A stretch of DNA of 64,000 nt from the NCBI GenBank assembly GCA_021325175.1, contig JAJPHS010000052.1, positions 1 through 64,000 on the forward strand. The letters run 5' to 3'. A program made the translations under genes and the position numbers. Below are positions 48,377 through 58,469 of this stretch, one piece after another. The first letter of the stretch is position 1, and every line of letters starts with the position of its first letter. This stretch comes from Terriglobia bacterium (GTDB lineage: Bacteria > Acidobacteriota > Terriglobia > Bryobacterales > Bryobacteraceae). The notes under the pieces were generated by a model, which was given only the letters and a program-made list of their open reading frames with translations, had not been told where the DNA came from and did not search any database.

Positions 48377-51351
48377 CTGACTATTCTCTCGGACCGCGCA
48401 AGAATCCGCACGGGAGCGGGAACGGCGCTGGAAGCCGGGGAGATCACCATCGGTACGGACGCGGCCGGCGGGGCAGCCGTCTCGACCGTCTGCGCGGCGG
48501 ATTCGGCCTGCTCCGGCGCGGCTTCGGTTTTGCGCGCAGCCTGGGGAAAGGACAGCTCAAATCGCGTGCCCGCGCCGGGCGTGCTTTCGACCTTGATGTC
48601 GCCCCCATGCTCGCGCACGATCCCGTAGCTGACCGAAAGACCGAGGCCGGTGCCTTTGCGCGCGCCTTTGGTGGTGAAGAACGGATCGAAAATGCGCGCG
48701 ATATTTTCCGGAGCGATGCCCGCGCCGGAGTCGGCGACGCTGACGCGAACCCGATCGCCTTCGGTCGCCGTGCACACCGCCAGCGTGCCGCCGGACTCCA
48801 TCGCATCGCGGGCGTTCAGAAAAAGATTCAGAAAGACCTGCTGCAATCTTCCGGGATTCCCCTTAACGCGCGGCAGCGCTTCCTCCAGCGACGTTTTCAC
48901 GTCGAGGCCGGCCTTGGCGAGCTGATGCTCCAGCAGCGTTAGCGTTTCGCGAATCACCTTGTTGAGATCAACGCTGACAAATTCGGTAGGCGAGGTGCGC
49001 GAAAAATTGAGCAGGGAATTGACGATTTCGCTCGCGCGGAAGGTCTGGCGCGCGATCTTTTCAAGCAGCGGAGCTTTTTGCGTGTCGCCCGAAATCTGCT
49101 TGGCGAGCATCTGCGAATACGTGGAGATGACCGCCAGCGGCGTGTTCACTTCATGCGCCACGCCCGCCGCCAGAAGACCGATCGAGCTGAGTTTGTCGGC
49201 CTGAACCAGGCGCTTTTCGAGCTCGGCCCGATCGGTGACGTCGTCAAAAATGATCAGCCGGCCGATGCGGCGCCCTTCACGCGACACCAGCGGCGCCACG
49301 GCGATATTGAGCGTGGCGTTTTTCAGAACGAATTTGTAGATGTTGTGGATCTCCTGCTCGCCGCGCACCGCTTCGAGCTGCTGGCAAAGATCCGGCGGGA
49401 AAAGCTCGGCCAGCGGCCGCCCGATGGCGTCCTGGCGCGGAATGCCGGTGAGCTTTTCGATCTGCGAGTTCCAGCTTTCGACGCAATCGTTCAAATCCGC
49501 CGCGAGGATGCCGACATTGATCGATTCGACGATATTTTCGGAAAACTCCTTGAGGCGCTCGTATTCGGCGACCTGATGCTTGAGCGAGCGGTATAGCATC
49601 GCGTTGTCGATCGCAATGCCGACATAGCCTGAAAGCGTGACGAGCAGTTCAACGTCGTCGCTTGAAAGGAAATCGCCGGCTTCGGTCCGGCTGACGCCAA
49701 GATAGGCGATGGTGCGCCCGCGCGCCGAGCAGGGCAGATAGTAAGTCAGATCCAGTTCGGCGATGGAGCGGCGGACCGAAGCCGGCATTTCGTGCGAGAC
49801 AACGTCCAGCGAATGCCGCGTGCGCTCGAAAAACAAATACGGCTTGCCGGGACTGGGCCGCAAAAAACTCAGATCCAGCCCGTAAGGGATATTCCCGGTT
49901 TGCCGCCCGCGGCGATTGCTGGCCAGCTCCAGCCGGAACGACGACTCCGATTCATCCCAGACGAAAAACGCCACATGACGGATGCCCAGCGTGCGAATCA
50001 GGCGATCGGCGACGCTTTCCAGCATCGCCTCCAGATCGGTGGGCGAGCCCAGCTCGCGCGCAAACTCGATCAGCGTGCGGCGGTAATCGTAGCGATCCTT
50101 GTAGAAGTAATAGCGGTCGAGCTGCTCCTGAATCCAGTTGCGGATCGGCTGAAAAACGAACGCCGCGATCAGAATAATCGCGATCATCGCCGTCCCGCTC
50201 AGGTCCCCGGCGCTCTTGGCCGCGAAAATCATCCCGTAAAGAATCCCGAGAACGGCGAGCGTCGCCAGCGTATACACGTAGCCCTGCTGGAAAATCACGT
50301 CCACGTCCATGAGCCGGTAGCGCAGAATCGCATAAGCCCATGTCAGCGGGATCATCGGAAGAGACAGAACCGCCAGATTCATCGCATGGTTCGGCGCGAC
50401 TCCGAACGCGTACGGAACCACGTACAGAATCGTGAACGGAAGAATGCCGATGAGCGCGCCGTTGCGCAGCCAGGTGAGCTGGCGCCGAACGATGGGATCT
50501 TCGGCGCGCCGCATCTGGAAGGCGAGAACGATCCCGCCGGCGGCGTAGCTGGCGCTCAGGAAAATCATCCAGACCCGATCGAGCAGCCAGCGCAGCTCCA
50601 GCAGCGGCGCCTGCGTGGTCAGCCATCCGGTCGAAAACCCGAGGTGCGCGCCCAGCAGCGCCAGACCGGGCAGATAAACGAGCAGCGCCGCGCCGCGGCG
50701 CTTGATCCACTTCTGCGGCTCCGGAAAGACGAAGCAGAAATGCAGAAACAGCATCGGCGCCAGATAACCCGCGATCACGTTGCCCAGGTAGATCGCCTGA
50801 TCGAACGCGTTGAGCTTTCCGGTGTAATGGAACGTGCTCATCACGAAGCTCGCCAGGCACAGCAGGAAGAAGTGGAAGGCGCGCGGCGCGCCGCCGCGGC
50901 GGAAATACACGAACAGGCCGATGGCCAGATAAACCGCGCCATCGGCGTAAAGATAAAACAGCGTGGAGTCGTGCTCGGCCTCCGCGGTGATGACGTTGGC
51001 CGGAACCTGCACCCCGCCGTGGATGATCTGATATTCGGCTTTTTGCCAGGCTCCGAGGCGCGTCAGCACTTCGGTCGCCTCGGAGGCGCGCTCGATCTTC
51101 ACGCCTTCGATCGAAACCAGAATGTCGCCGGGATGTATGCCGGCCTTTTCTCCAGGGCTCCCGGGCGAAACATGAACCGCAACCACGCGGTTGGTTCCGC
51201 CGTCCGGCATGGCGCGGTCCACCCAGGTGACCCCGTCGTCGGTCAAGTGAACCCGGCTCTGCTGCTGAAAGTTCAGTCCCGCCGCAATCACCGCCGCCAC
51301 GGTGAGAATCACCGCCAGGGCGCTGACGAGTTGCTGCTTCAACTCCCTCAT
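48373..51351 (-). CDS. Sensor histidine kinase: PDZ - multi-TM - GAF - PAS - HisKA - HATPase_c
   Basis: VVAVHVSPGSPGEKAGIHPGDILVSIEG PDZ; LLAAGVAHEVNTPLAVISTYSQML H-box; GTGLGLSVSYGIVREHGG; overlaps the regulator start. Confidence 0.92.
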   Translation of the reverse strand: MRELKQQLVSALAVILTVAAVIAAGLNFQQQSRVHLTDDGVTWVDRAMPDGGTNRVVAVHVSPGSPGEKAGIHPGDILVSIEGVKIERASEATEVLTRLGAWQKAEYQIIHGGVQVPANVITAEAEHDSTLFYLYADGAVYLAIGLFVYFRRGGAPRAFHFFLLCLASFVMSTFHYTGKLNAFDQAIYLGNVIAGYLAPMLFLHFCFVFPEPQKWIKRRGAALLVYLPGLALLGAHLGFSTGWLTTQAPLLELRWLLDRVWMIFLSASYAAGGIVLAFQMRRAEDPIVRRQLTWLRNGALIGILPFTILYVVPYAFGVAPNHAMNLAVLSLPMIPLTWAYAILRYRLMDVDVIFQQGYVYTLATLAVLGILYGMIFAAKSAGDLSGTAMIAIILIAAFVFQPIRNWIQEQLDRYYFYKDRYDYRRTLIEFARELGSPTDLEAMLESVADRLIRTLGIRHVAFFVWDESESSFRLELASNRRGRQTGNIPYGLDLSFLRPSPGKPYLFFERTRHSLDVVSHEMPASVRRSIAELDLTYYLPCSARGRTIAYLGVSRTEAGDFLSSDDVELLVTLSGYVGIAIDNAMLYRSLKHQVAEYERLKEFSENIVESINVGILAADLNDCVESWNSQIEKLTGIPRQDAIGRPLAELFPPDLCQQLEAVRGEQEIHNIYKFVLKNATLNIAVAPLVSREGRRIGRLIIFDDVTDRAELEKRLVQADKLSSIGLLAAGVAHEVNTPLAVISTYSQMLAKQISGDTQKAPLLEKIARQTFRASEIVNSLLNFSRTSPTEFVSVDLNKVIRETLTLLEHQLAKAGLDVKTSLEEALPRVKGNPGRLQQVFLNLFLNARDAMESGGTLAVCTATEGDRVRVSVADSGAGIAPENIARIFDPFFTTKGARKGTGLGLSVSYGIVREHGGDIKVESTPGAGTRFELSFPQAARKTEAAPEQAESAAQTVETAAPPAASVPMVISPASSAVPAPVRILARSERIVS

Positions 51352-51552
51352 GATCTTAGCCGCGAGACACAAACCCATCCAGGACGAGAGCAAGTTGAAG
51401 ACCAACCCCCCATCGACCCTTTGGGTTGATAATACAGAACTTGAATATGGGCCGCAAGCCGCCCCTTACTGTTTTTGGGAGAAATGATACTGGGACGCGT
51501 AGGAGCAAAGCATCGCCCGCAGCTTCCAGCTTAACGCGCCGCGCGGAAATGA

Positions 51553-52971
<1,419 letters not shown>

Positions 52972-53000
52972 CCGGCGCCGGGGAACTTATACTGGGAGTT

Positions 53001-53810
53001 ATGGATGCGCTCCAGGCCAAGCAGGACAAGCTGTTTTCGGACCTGCGCGCAATGGACGGCGTGATTGTCGCCTACTCCGGCGGCGCCGATTCCGCGTATC
53101 TGGCCTGGGCGGCAAACCAAACGCTGGGCGAAGCCGCGCTCGCTATCACGGCGGACTCCGCCTCGCTTGCCGAATCGCACAAACGCGACGCCGAGGCGTT
53201 CGCGAAAACTCACGGCATCCGGCACGAGTACATCGAAACGCGCGAGTTCGAAAATCCCGATTACGTCAAGAACGATCGCGACCGCTGTTTTTACTGCAAG
53301 GACGAACTTTTCACGCGTCTTGACCAGCTTGCCCGCGCGCGCGGCATCGCGCACGTGATCTACGGCGTCAACGTCGATGATTTAGGCGATTACCGGCCAG
53401 GGCAGCGGGCGGCGAAGCTCCACCAGGTGAAGGCGCCGCTGGTCGAGGCCGGGCTGACCAAGGCGGAGATTCGCGAATTGTCGCGGCGCGCGGGTCTGGA
53501 AACCTGGGACCGGCCGGCGTCGGCGTGTCTGAGTTCGCGGATTCCGTACGGAACGCCGGTGACGATCCGGAACGTGAAAACGGTCGATCGCGGCGAGGAC
53601 GCCATCCGCGCGCTCGGATTCCGGCAGTTTCGCGTGCGGTTTCACGGCGAGGTGGTGCGGATCGAGATCGCGCCGGAGGAGCTCGATCGCGCCATGAGCC
53701 TCGAAATGGCGCGGAAATTCACGGCCATTTTTAAGGCGCTCGGTTTTCACTACGTGACGCTCGATCTCGAAGGCTACCGCCAGGGATCGCTCAACGCGGT
53801 CCTGCCCTGA
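53001..53810 (+). CDS. larE: ATP-dependent sacrificial sulfur transferase LarE
   Basis: VIVAYSGGADSAYLAWAA PP-loop; RDRCFYCKDELF; WDRPASACLSSRIPYG. Confidence 0.93.
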   Translation: MDALQAKQDKLFSDLRAMDGVIVAYSGGADSAYLAWAANQTLGEAALAITADSASLAESHKRDAEAFAKTHGIRHEYIETREFENPDYVKNDRDRCFYCKDELFTRLDQLARARGIAHVIYGVNVDDLGDYRPGQRAAKLHQVKAPLVEAGLTKAEIRELSRRAGLETWDRPASACLSSRIPYGTPVTIRNVKTVDRGEDAIRALGFRQFRVRFHGEVVRIEIAPEELDRAMSLEMARKFTAIFKALGFHYVTLDLEGYRQGSLNAVLP

Positions 53811-53821
53811 CGCGCGGATTC

Positions 53822-56371
53822 TTATTGGCCGCCGCGTCCGCCCGCCGCGACCGCCGGCGCCGGCGGCAAAAATTTCGGATCGAGAATCTTGGCGATCTGA
53901 TCGCGAGCGCCTTCCAGATGCGCGCGCGTGTCGTGATCGGCGGCCTTGGGAATCGCGGCGCCGATCGCGGCATTGAGCGCGCGCAGCTCGGCGCGCAAAA
54001 ACGGTTTTTCATCGTCGCTTTTCTCCGGAGGACGGCCGCCGCGCCCGCCGAATCCGCCGCGTCCCGCCGCCTGCGTTCCATTCAGCTTCGTATTGACGAT
54101 TTCCAGATACGCGTTTTGCAGGTTGCGGCGATACGCGTCGATTTTGACGCGCGGCGATTCCAGCTCCTTCCACACGCCTCCGCGGACCGCCGCCAGAAAT
54201 TCCGCGGCAGGGTAAGCGGCCGATCCGTCGATGGTCTGCTGCTCGATCAGGCGCGCGAAGCGCTGATCGTTGAACAGCGTGTTCAACACCGAAGTCTGCG
54301 CGTCGCGAATGCGCGTCAGCACGCCCGCCGGTTCGATGCGGCGCAGAATTTCCGGATCGACCATCCACAGCGGCGTGGCGAAGGCGTTGTCGATTAGAAA
54401 TCTCACGGCTTCCTGCTGGCGCGCTTTGGGAATCAGCGTGAAGACGCGCCCTTCCTGGCCGACCATCTTTTCCTGGCTGTTGAATCCGCCGACGATCTGC
54501 GCCACATGGTTCATTTCAAGCTGCCACTGGCTGATCATGCGGCCGTAGAGCTCATCCAGATCTTCGTAGGTTTCGCCTTCCTTCCAGGCGGTGGCCGGCA
54601 TCAGCATCTTGGCCACCCTTTGGAGATTCTTCATGCCCATCGCCGTGGATTTGACCGCGTCGGCGTCGCCGACCGCTTCGGTTTCCTCCCCCGGATCGGA
54701 GCCGTCGGAGTTGGCGGTCGAAAAACGGTACCACGGCGTCGAATCCTGCTCGCGGGCCATTTTATCGAGCGCGGGCCGCTCGTCATTCGGCGTCTTCGCG
54801 CCGGGAATGGGCATGTAGCCCCACTTGGTCGCCCAGATATCGTACGGGCCGATGCGCGGGATCAGATCGGCGGCATCGATGTGATCCTCGGGCTGCGCGA
54901 CGTAATTGAATCGCGAATAATCCATGATCGACGGGGTGTGTCCCATTTTGTGAACCCAATCCCGGTCGCGAATTTTGTCGGCCGGATACATCGAGCTGGC
55001 TTTCATGTTGTGCTGGAAGCCCAGCGTGTGGCCAACTTCGTGCGCGACCACGTATTCGAGCAGGCGGCCCATCAGATCGTCCGGCAGCGGGAGTTTTTGC
55101 GCGCGCGGATCGAGCGGGCCGACCTGCACGAAATACCAATCGCGCGCCAGGTTCATCACGTTGTGGTAGAACTGAATGTCCGCGTTCAGAATCTCGCCGG
55201 TGCGCGGATCGGAGATGTGCGGGCCGCTGGCGTTTTCAACCGTCGAAGGCAGCCAGCGGATGACGCTGTGGCGCACGTCCTCCGGGCTCCAGTCGGGATC
55301 TTCCTGCGGCGTCGGAGCGTCCTTGGCGATGATGGCGTTCCGGAATCCCGCGGCCGCAAAGGCTTCATTCCAATCCTCGACGCCTTTCTTCAGCCACGGC
55401 GCCCATTTTTTGGGCGTCGCCGAATCGATGTAATAAACAATGGGCTTCACCGGCTCGGAAATTTCGGCGGTGGGATCTTTCTTCTCAAGACGCCAGCGCG
55501 CGATGTAGCGCACCTGTTTGGCGCGATAATCGTCGGCGGTGTAATCGAGCTGCTGCGTGGTGAAGTAGCCGACCCTGGCATCGAACAGCCGCGGCATCAT
55601 CGGACGCTCCGGCAGCCGCACCATGCTGTGGTGCAGGACGACCGTCGCGCTGGAGCCGCGCATCGCCGATACGCCGAGCCCGCCTCCTCCGCGCCCGCCC
55701 CCCGCCGCCGGCGCATTGTTGTTTCGCGTATAGGTCGCGGCGGCATCGACCTCGATGTTTTCCGGAAAAGCGGAAATGTGATCGATATAGGACCGCGAGG
55801 CGTCGAACGCCGTCGCGCCCAGGTGCTGGCGCGCGCTGATTTCCGGAACGTCGGTGGTGAACAGGCGGCTGACGTCGATCACCGGATCGCCGTCATGATA
55901 AGCGGCGACGTTGAAGGCCAGAATAATCGTATCGTTGTTGGCGTCCTTCACCGCTTCCGCGATCGGCGAATCGGGACGCGCGGTGATGCTGAAATTGATG
56001 TCGCGAAGATATACGCGATTGCCGCGCAGCTCCCAGGCCACCACGCGATTGGTCACCTCGCCGCCGCCGTAGCCGACGCCGAGCGTGGTTTTGGCAATCT
56101 GCGTATTCCATAGATATTGCTTGCCGAGCTCGGCCCTGGGGATCTCATAGTAGTAGCGCTCGCCCACCTGATAGACGGTGAACAGGCCTTTTTTCGCTTT
56201 CGCATCCTTGGGGATCACCCGGTCGAAGGCTTGAGGATTGGGCGCCGATAAAGCTCCCGAGCCGGCCGCCCCGGCCGCGCCCCGCCCGCCGCCGTTTTGC
56301 GGCGGCTCCTCCTGCGCGAAAACGCAAAATACGGCGCAAAATGCAACGAAAACGGCAGATTTTGACGTCAT
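53822..56371 (-). CDS. Secreted zinc-dependent metalloprotease (DUF5117/DUF4953-type)
   Basis: VVAHEVGHTLGFQHNMKAS zinc site HExxHxxGxxH; signal peptide. Confidence 0.9.
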   Translation of the reverse strand: MTSKSAVFVAFCAVFCVFAQEEPPQNGGGRGAAGAAGSGALSAPNPQAFDRVIPKDAKAKKGLFTVYQVGERYYYEIPRAELGKQYLWNTQIAKTTLGVGYGGGEVTNRVVAWELRGNRVYLRDINFSITARPDSPIAEAVKDANNDTIILAFNVAAYHDGDPVIDVSRLFTTDVPEISARQHLGATAFDASRSYIDHISAFPENIEVDAAATYTRNNNAPAAGGGRGGGGLGVSAMRGSSATVVLHHSMVRLPERPMMPRLFDARVGYFTTQQLDYTADDYRAKQVRYIARWRLEKKDPTAEISEPVKPIVYYIDSATPKKWAPWLKKGVEDWNEAFAAAGFRNAIIAKDAPTPQEDPDWSPEDVRHSVIRWLPSTVENASGPHISDPRTGEILNADIQFYHNVMNLARDWYFVQVGPLDPRAQKLPLPDDLMGRLLEYVVAHEVGHTLGFQHNMKASSMYPADKIRDRDWVHKMGHTPSIMDYSRFNYVAQPEDHIDAADLIPRIGPYDIWATKWGYMPIPGAKTPNDERPALDKMAREQDSTPWYRFSTANSDGSDPGEETEAVGDADAVKSTAMGMKNLQRVAKMLMPATAWKEGETYEDLDELYGRMISQWQLEMNHVAQIVGGFNSQEKMVGQEGRVFTLIPKARQQEAVRFLIDNAFATPLWMVDPEILRRIEPAGVLTRIRDAQTSVLNTLFNDQRFARLIEQQTIDGSAAYPAAEFLAAVRGGVWKELESPRVKIDAYRRNLQNAYLEIVNTKLNGTQAAGRGGFGGRGGRPPEKSDDEKPFLRAELRALNAAIGAAIPKAADHDTRAHLEGARDQIAKILDPKFLPPAPAVAAGGRGGQ

Positions 56372-56420
56372 TGTGTGTACATCGTATCACGTTGACCGGC
56401 AAATGGTAGGCGTGTTATCC

Positions 56421-57134
56421 ATGGATCGGACTCCAAGAATGAATCACGATTTTTCCGGCGCCGAGCGCCGCGCCGTCTATCGCGCGATTTATGAACGGCG
56501 CGATATCCGATCGCATTTTTTGCCCGATCCGGTTCCGGATCCGGTGCTCGGGCGCATTCTGGACGCAGCGCATCACGCTCCTTCGGTCGGGTTCATGCAA
56601 CCCTGGGATTTCATCGTGATTCGCGACGTTGCCGTGCGCCGGGCGGTGCACGATTGCTTCCTCCAAGCCAACCGCCGGGCGGCGGAAAAATATCGCGGCG
56701 AGCAGCGCGCGCTCTATGACAGCCTCAAGCTGGAGGGCATTCTCGAAGCGCCCCTGAATTTGTGCATCACCTGCGATCGCGAGCGCGCTCGCGGATCGGG
56801 ATTGGGCAGGCAGAGCGATCCGGCAGCAGATATTTACTCGACCGCCTGCGCGGTTCAGAATTTATGGCTGGCGGCGCGCGCCGAGTCGCTCGGCATGGGC
56901 TGGGTCAGCATTCTCGATATGGATCGCCTGCGCGAAATTCTCGGCATCCCGCAAGCGCTGATTCCGGTGGCGTACCTGTGCGCCGGTTATGTTACGGAAT
57001 TTCCCGCCCGGCCGGAGCTGGAAACCGCGGGATGGGAGCAGCGCGAGCAGCTCGCAAAGTTAATCCATTTCGAAAAATGGGGCGCGCGCGACGAGCGGCG
57101 CGGCTCCGCGCTGATTGAGGCCGGGCAGCGGTAA
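56421..57134 (+). CDS. bluB: 5,6-dimethylbenzimidazole synthase
   Basis: YRAIYERRDIRSHFLPDPVPDPVLGRILDAAHHAPSVGFMQPWDFIVI, YSTACAVQNLWLAARAESLGMGWVSI. Confidence 0.92.
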   Translation: MDRTPRMNHDFSGAERRAVYRAIYERRDIRSHFLPDPVPDPVLGRILDAAHHAPSVGFMQPWDFIVIRDVAVRRAVHDCFLQANRRAAEKYRGEQRALYDSLKLEGILEAPLNLCITCDRERARGSGLGRQSDPAADIYSTACAVQNLWLAARAESLGMGWVSILDMDRLREILGIPQALIPVAYLCAGYVTEFPARPELETAGWEQREQLAKLIHFEKWGARDERRGSALIEAGQR

Positions 57135-57151
57135 CCGTTCGCGTGAAGTGA

Positions 57152-57192
57152 GCGCGGGCGGGCGGGAGTCGAACGACCGGGCCCGCCCGCGC
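57152..57192. repeat. GC-rich perfect inverted repeat GCGCGGGCGGGC ... GCCCGCCCGCGC
   Basis: 12-bp arms, 17-nt loop, between bluB and the His-rich gene; no U-tract. Confidence 0.85.
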
Positions 57193-57217
57193 GGGGGCCC
57201 GAATCGGTCGATCTATC

Positions 57218-57574
57218 ATGGCGCAACAACACATATCCTCAGAAGAAGACAGGCACGTTCATGGTCCCAATTGCGGGCACCCCGCCGTGCGGCACGAAGG
57301 CCACATCGATTATCTCCAGAATGGGCGTTTGCAGCACGTCAGCGGCGATCGGGTGGAAGAGCACCGCATCAGCGTCGGCGGCCGCAATCCGGAGCGATGC
57401 ACGCCCGGCCACGGCTGCGGCCAGCATGAGCGCGGGCACCAGCACGGCGAAAATTGCGGGCATCCCGCGGTTCCGCACGGCGATCACGTCGATTATCTGG
57501 TCGGCGGGCACTTGCATCACTGCCACGGCGATCATTGCGACGATCACGGCGCGATTGAGGAGGTGATTTCTTAA
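57218..57574 (+). CDS. His/Cys-rich putative metal-binding protein with internal duplication
   Basis: HGPNCGHPAVRHEGHIDYLQNGRLQH and HGENCGHPAVPHGDHVDYLVGGHLHH repeats. Confidence 0.8.
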   Translation: MAQQHISSEEDRHVHGPNCGHPAVRHEGHIDYLQNGRLQHVSGDRVEEHRISVGGRNPERCTPGHGCGQHERGHQHGENCGHPAVPHGDHVDYLVGGHLHHCHGDHCDDHGAIEEVIS

Positions 57575-57604
57575 GCCGCCCGGGGATTGCGGTACCCTCG
57601 AAGC

Positions 57605-58453
57605 ATGCGGAAGGCGAATGTTTCCCGCCGCGGGGCGCTGGCGGCGCTGGGCGGAGCGGCGGCCGCCGCGCTTGCCGGAAACAGCGGCGTGCTGATTGGC
57701 GTTTGCGGACCGCCGCAGAATTTTGGGAAAGCCGCGCAGTTCGGATTCGATTATTACGAGCCGGGCGCGGCTGCCGTCGCGGTGATGAGCGAAACGGATT
57801 TCGTGGCCTTTCGCGATCGCGTGCTCGCATCGAAGATTCGCTGCCGCAGCCTGAACAGCTTGATCCGGTCCGGGCACGTGGTCGGGCCGGAAGCGGATCT
57901 CGAAGCGGCGTGCCGGTATCTGGAGACGACGCTGGAGCGCTGCCGGGAATTGGGCGCGGCCGTTGCCGTTTGGGGCAGCGCCAGCTCGCGCAACGTGCCG
58001 GAAGGATTCTCGCGCGACGAAGCCTGGCGGCAAATGAAAATGTTTTTGAACCGCGCGGGCGACATCGCGCAATCAAAGCAAATAACCATCGCCATCGAGC
58101 CGCTGCGCAAACAGGAAAGCAACATCCTCAACACCGGCGCGGAGGCCCTGCGCCTGGTGCGCGAAGTGAATCATCCGCGCGTTCAAATGATCATCGATTA
58201 CTACCATCTGCGCGCCGAAAATGAAGATCCGGAAATCGTGCGCGCCGCGCGCGAGCACATCGTGCACATGCATTTCGCCAATCCCGAAGGACGGCGCTGG
58301 CCGCGCGACGCAAGCGAGGACCCGATGTACGCGCGCTTTTTCCGCATCGTCAAGGAAGTGAACTACCGCGGCGGCATCTCCATCGAGGGGAACGGCGCCT
58401 TCGAAAGTGACGGCGCCGCAAGCCTCGCGTTTTTCCGAAGCGAGCTCGCCTGA
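57605..58453 (+). CDS. Sugar phosphate isomerase/epimerase (xylose isomerase-like TIM barrel) with Tat-like signal
   Basis: MRKANVSRRGALAALGGAAAAALAG; AIEPLRKQESNILNTGAEALRLVREVNHPRVQMIIDYYHLRAENED; GGISIEGNG. Confidence 0.85.
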   Translation: MRKANVSRRGALAALGGAAAAALAGNSGVLIGVCGPPQNFGKAAQFGFDYYEPGAAAVAVMSETDFVAFRDRVLASKIRCRSLNSLIRSGHVVGPEADLEAACRYLETTLERCRELGAAVAVWGSASSRNVPEGFSRDEAWRQMKMFLNRAGDIAQSKQITIAIEPLRKQESNILNTGAEALRLVREVNHPRVQMIIDYYHLRAENEDPEIVRAAREHIVHMHFANPEGRRWPRDASEDPMYARFFRIVKEVNYRGGISIEGNGAFESDGAASLAFFRSELA

Positions 58454-58469
58454 TCCGCTTTTCGCCGCC

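Noticed and set aside
49792-51429. 545-aa plus-strand ORF antisense to the sensor kinase
   Set aside because: Antisense artefact with charged low-complexity composition.
54506-56113. 535-aa plus-strand ORF antisense to the metalloprotease
   Set aside because: Antisense artefact; the minus strand encodes an HExxH metalloprotease.
57164-57180. GGGAGTCGAACGACCGG resembles the complement of a tRNA T-arm/3' end
   Set aside because: No D-arm, anticodon arm or acceptor stem could be built on either strand, and no integrase nearby; more likely part of the GC hairpin loop.
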